A stretch of 64,000 nucleotides of DNA from Pedobacter sp. Leaf250 (lineage in GTDB: Bacteria; Bacteroidota; Bacteroidia; Sphingobacteriales; Sphingobacteriaceae): positions 1 through 64,000 of the forward strand of contig NZ_CAKLBU010000023.1 in NCBI RefSeq assembly GCF_920984735.1, read 5' to 3'. The notes beneath the pieces are model-generated. The model saw nothing but the letters and a program-made list of their open reading frames with translations, searched no databases and had not been told where the DNA came from. The translations under genes were made by a program, and so were the position numbers. Shown here piece by piece: positions 62,449 to 64,000 of this stretch. Every line of letters begins with the position of its first letter. Position 1 is the stretch's first letter.

Positions 62449-64000
62449 TTAGTTCTCTTTTTTCTCTTTTCGCTCTGCTTTTTCCATTTTCTCTTTCAAT
62501 TCTTTTACTTCATTATCGAATTTCTGTTTCAATTTTTTGTACTCTTCAGTTTGTCTAACTTTATTGTTGTTCAAGTTTTCATTTATGCGAATTGAAGTGC
62601 CATCTATACCATACGCAATATTGTCATTCATTCTGATAAATATCGAGTCCGTATTCATCCGAGGCATTTTAGGGAAGTTAATGCGATCAATTGATTTTAA
62701 ACTCTGAATACGAGCATTATCCAATTGTGCTCTAAATTCTGGAGTGTTCATTTTGGCAACCATATCTTCACTTAGCTTTCTCCATTTAGCTTGTGCTTCT
62801 GGCGAGGAAAATTCTTCAGCCATTTTTTTCCATTTTGCTTGCGCTTCTGGCGAGTTGTATGCTTTGGCAATATCTTCTCCAAATTTTTTCCACTTCGCTT
62901 GAGCTTCTGGCGAGCTGTATTCTCTGGCTACATCATCACCGAATTTTTTCCATTTCGCCTGTGCTTCTGGCGAGCTATATTCTTTAGCTATATCTTCTCC
63001 AAATTTTTTCCATTTAGCCTTAGCCTCTGGCGAATTGAATTGCTTGTTAATTTTTGCCTGAAACAATGAATCCTTAAATTTAAATCCTGAATCAAGGTTT
63101 ACTCTAAACACTTTATTTCCCGAGAAAAGTTCATCATTGTAGAAGTCTCTTCTTAAACTATCAGGCATTTCCTTTACAGAGTTATATTCGGTTTTTTTGC
63201 CATTCGCATCAATGGTTACAATTTTAATTTTTCGCTTTTTGGTAGTATCTAAACAAACAATTGTTTTAAGATCTCCAGATTCGTTATTAATCGCAATTAT
63301 CTGTTGCTTGGCTATAGTTTTATGTTCTTTTTTCTTTTCTGCGGGATTAATCCATGCAATAGAGAACAAGCATGCAACCCCCAAAGTTAAGGCTGCCATT
63401 TGCTGTTTGGCATTTAAATAGTTCGTTTTCATATTGGTTATTCTTTTTATGCGTTGATATAAATTTTGTGTTTTTCCGGTTGCCGCTAAGGCATAAGCCG
63501 GACTGTTTTTATCTTTAAGTAATTCTAGTTTCAATAGGGCATGAGCATAATTTAATGGCTTACCCGTTATCTTAAGTACTAAATCATCGCAGGCATGCTC
63601 ACGTTCGATGTGAATAAATCTTCCAGCCATCCATACAAATGGATTATAAAATAGCAATGTTTCTATCGCAGTTTTGATTAAGTTTAATAAGAAGTCGTTC
63701 CTTCGGATGTGAGATAGTTCATGAATTAAAATGGCCTCTACCTGGTCGTTATCCAATTGATTTACCAGTGCAAGGGGGAATAACACAACTGGTTTTAGGT
63801 AACCAATTACCAATGGTACATTTATAATTGATGATAGTTGGAATTTAATTGATTTATTTATTTTAAGTCTTTCGGTAATGTTCAGGAACAATATTCTCCA
63901 ATTTTCTGGTACAGCACTTAAACTATCCTTTTTTAACTTTGCAAGCTGATGATAGCCTTTAGCGATTATAAATAGTTGTAGAATGATGCCTATAATGTAA
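62449..64000 (-). CDS. BlaR1-type M56 metallopeptidase with PEAQAKW tandem repeats, 5' end beyond window
   Basis: The frame is open to the right edge, so the N-terminus is missing. The visible part is about 516 residues. Numbered from a TTG at 63891, HELSH (57-61) with later EREHACDD is the M56 zinc site, following a partial transmembrane segment and GYHQLAKLKKDSLSAVPENW at the edge. A transmembrane segment (about 165-182) leads to a long C-terminal tail. The tail has five 16-20-residue repeats (286-381) of form SPEAQAKWKKFGEDIAKEY, a coiled region, and a charged C-terminus. M56 proteins sense cell-wall stress and cleave a BlaI-type repressor; no blaI gene is visible inside the window. Confidence 0.88.
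   Translation of the reverse strand, partial: YIIGIILQLFIIAKGYHQLAKLKKDSLSAVPENWRILFLNITERLKINKSIKFQLSSIINVPLVIGYLKPVVLFPLALVNQLDNDQVEAILIHELSHIRRNDFLLNLIKTAIETLLFYNPFVWMAGRFIHIEREHACDDLVLKITGKPLNYAHALLKLELLKDKNSPAYALAATGKTQNLYQRIKRITNMKTNYLNAKQQMAALTLGVACLFSIAWINPAEKKKEHKTIAKQQIIAINNESGDLKTIVCLDTTKKRKIKIVTIDANGKKTEYNSVKEMPDSLRRDFYNDELFSGNKVFRVNLDSGFKFKDSLFQAKINKQFNSPEAKAKWKKFGEDIAKEYSSPEAQAKWKKFGDDVAREYSSPEAQAKWKKFGEDIAKAYNSPEAQAKWKKMAEEFSSPEAQAKWRKLSEDMVAKMNTPEFRAQLDNARIQSLKSIDRINFPKMPRMNTDSIFIRMNDNIAYGIDGTSIRINENLNNNKVRQTEEYKKLKQKFDNEVKELKEKMEKAERKEKKEN
62749..63036 (-). repeat. Tandem in-gene repeat encoding SPEAQAKWKK units
   Basis: Five in-frame units of 60, 60, 60, 48 and 60 bp within the M56 gene tail, each encoding (N/S)SPEAxAKWKKxxED...; a sixth partial unit reads NTPEFRAQL. 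Near identity at the DNA level between units 2, 3 and 4 points to recent expansion. Confidence 0.85.

Noticed and set aside
62791..63069. Plus-strand Phe-rich repetitive frames opposite the M56 tail
   Set aside because: They mirror the PEAQAKW repeats on the minus strand. Their repeat periodicity comes from that gene.

Overview
The window looks like chromosomal DNA of a Bacteroidota bacterium, most likely Sphingobacteriaceae (Pedobacter-like). The DNA is AT-rich, promoters carry the Bacteroidota -7 box TANNTTTG, and ribosome binding sites are weak. It has a SusC/SusD pair, a TonB receptor with a carboxypeptidase-like N-terminal domain, many SPII lipoproteins, and Bacteroidota families such as DUF4876, DUF6850, DUF4468 and DUF4394. 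I found no rRNA or tRNA gene, CRISPR array, prophage or intact insertion sequence. Family names come from sequence recognition, not from a search.

Layout. 1-7.1 kb: the 3' end of an unknown gene, a dispersed repeat, and a four-gene minus-strand operon (TonB receptor, DUF4876 lipoprotein, DUF6850-type barrel, di-heme cytochrome c peroxidase). 7.3-18.4 kb: mostly plus-strand housekeeping genes (long-form purF, a thioredoxin-like protein, LysE and sugar MFS transporters, dCMP deaminase, guaA, a periplasmic binding lipoprotein, an RsmB-like methyltransferase). 18.4-24.6 kb: minus-strand membrane genes (a candidate 35-residue protein, MarC, a porin, an amino acid permease, a K+-dependent membrane pyrophosphatase). 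24.9-38.5 kb: a second permease, a radical SAM protein, an amtB-porin operon, small redox and hydrolase genes, a DEAD-box helicase, a pair of small membrane proteins, and the ABC-F factor ettA. 38.7-50 kb: an 11-kb SusC/SusD operon preceded by a poly-cysteine leader peptide. 50-64 kb: a DUF4394 lipoprotein, clpC, a CAP-domain lipoprotein, an ATP-grasp and a radical SAM gene, paired regulatory-domain proteins, recN, and a BlaR1-type M56 peptidase that runs off the right edge.

The most interesting locus is 38.69-49.97 kb. A -7 promoter lies downstream of a 16-bp perfect palindrome. It is followed by a 28-codon ORF ending His-Cys-Cys-Cys-stop, two hairpins, and about 320 nt of leader in total. 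The operon encodes SusC, SusD, two tandem DoxX-like membrane proteins, a secreted Cys-Gly-Cys protein, a twin-arginine-exported persulfide dioxygenase-rhodanese protein (CstB-like) and a phytoene-desaturase-family flavoprotein. I infer a cysteine-attenuated system that imports an organosulfur compound or peptide and handles its sulfane sulfur outside the cytoplasm. The second candidate is the DUF4876 operon, which resembles a metal- or heme-acquisition system built around a MauG/CcpA-type di-heme enzyme and has a Fur/DtxR-sized palindrome upstream. Several genes (guaA, the TIGR01212 radical SAM gene, the DEAD-box helicase) have the -7 box only 3-5 nt before ATG, which predicts leaderless mRNAs.
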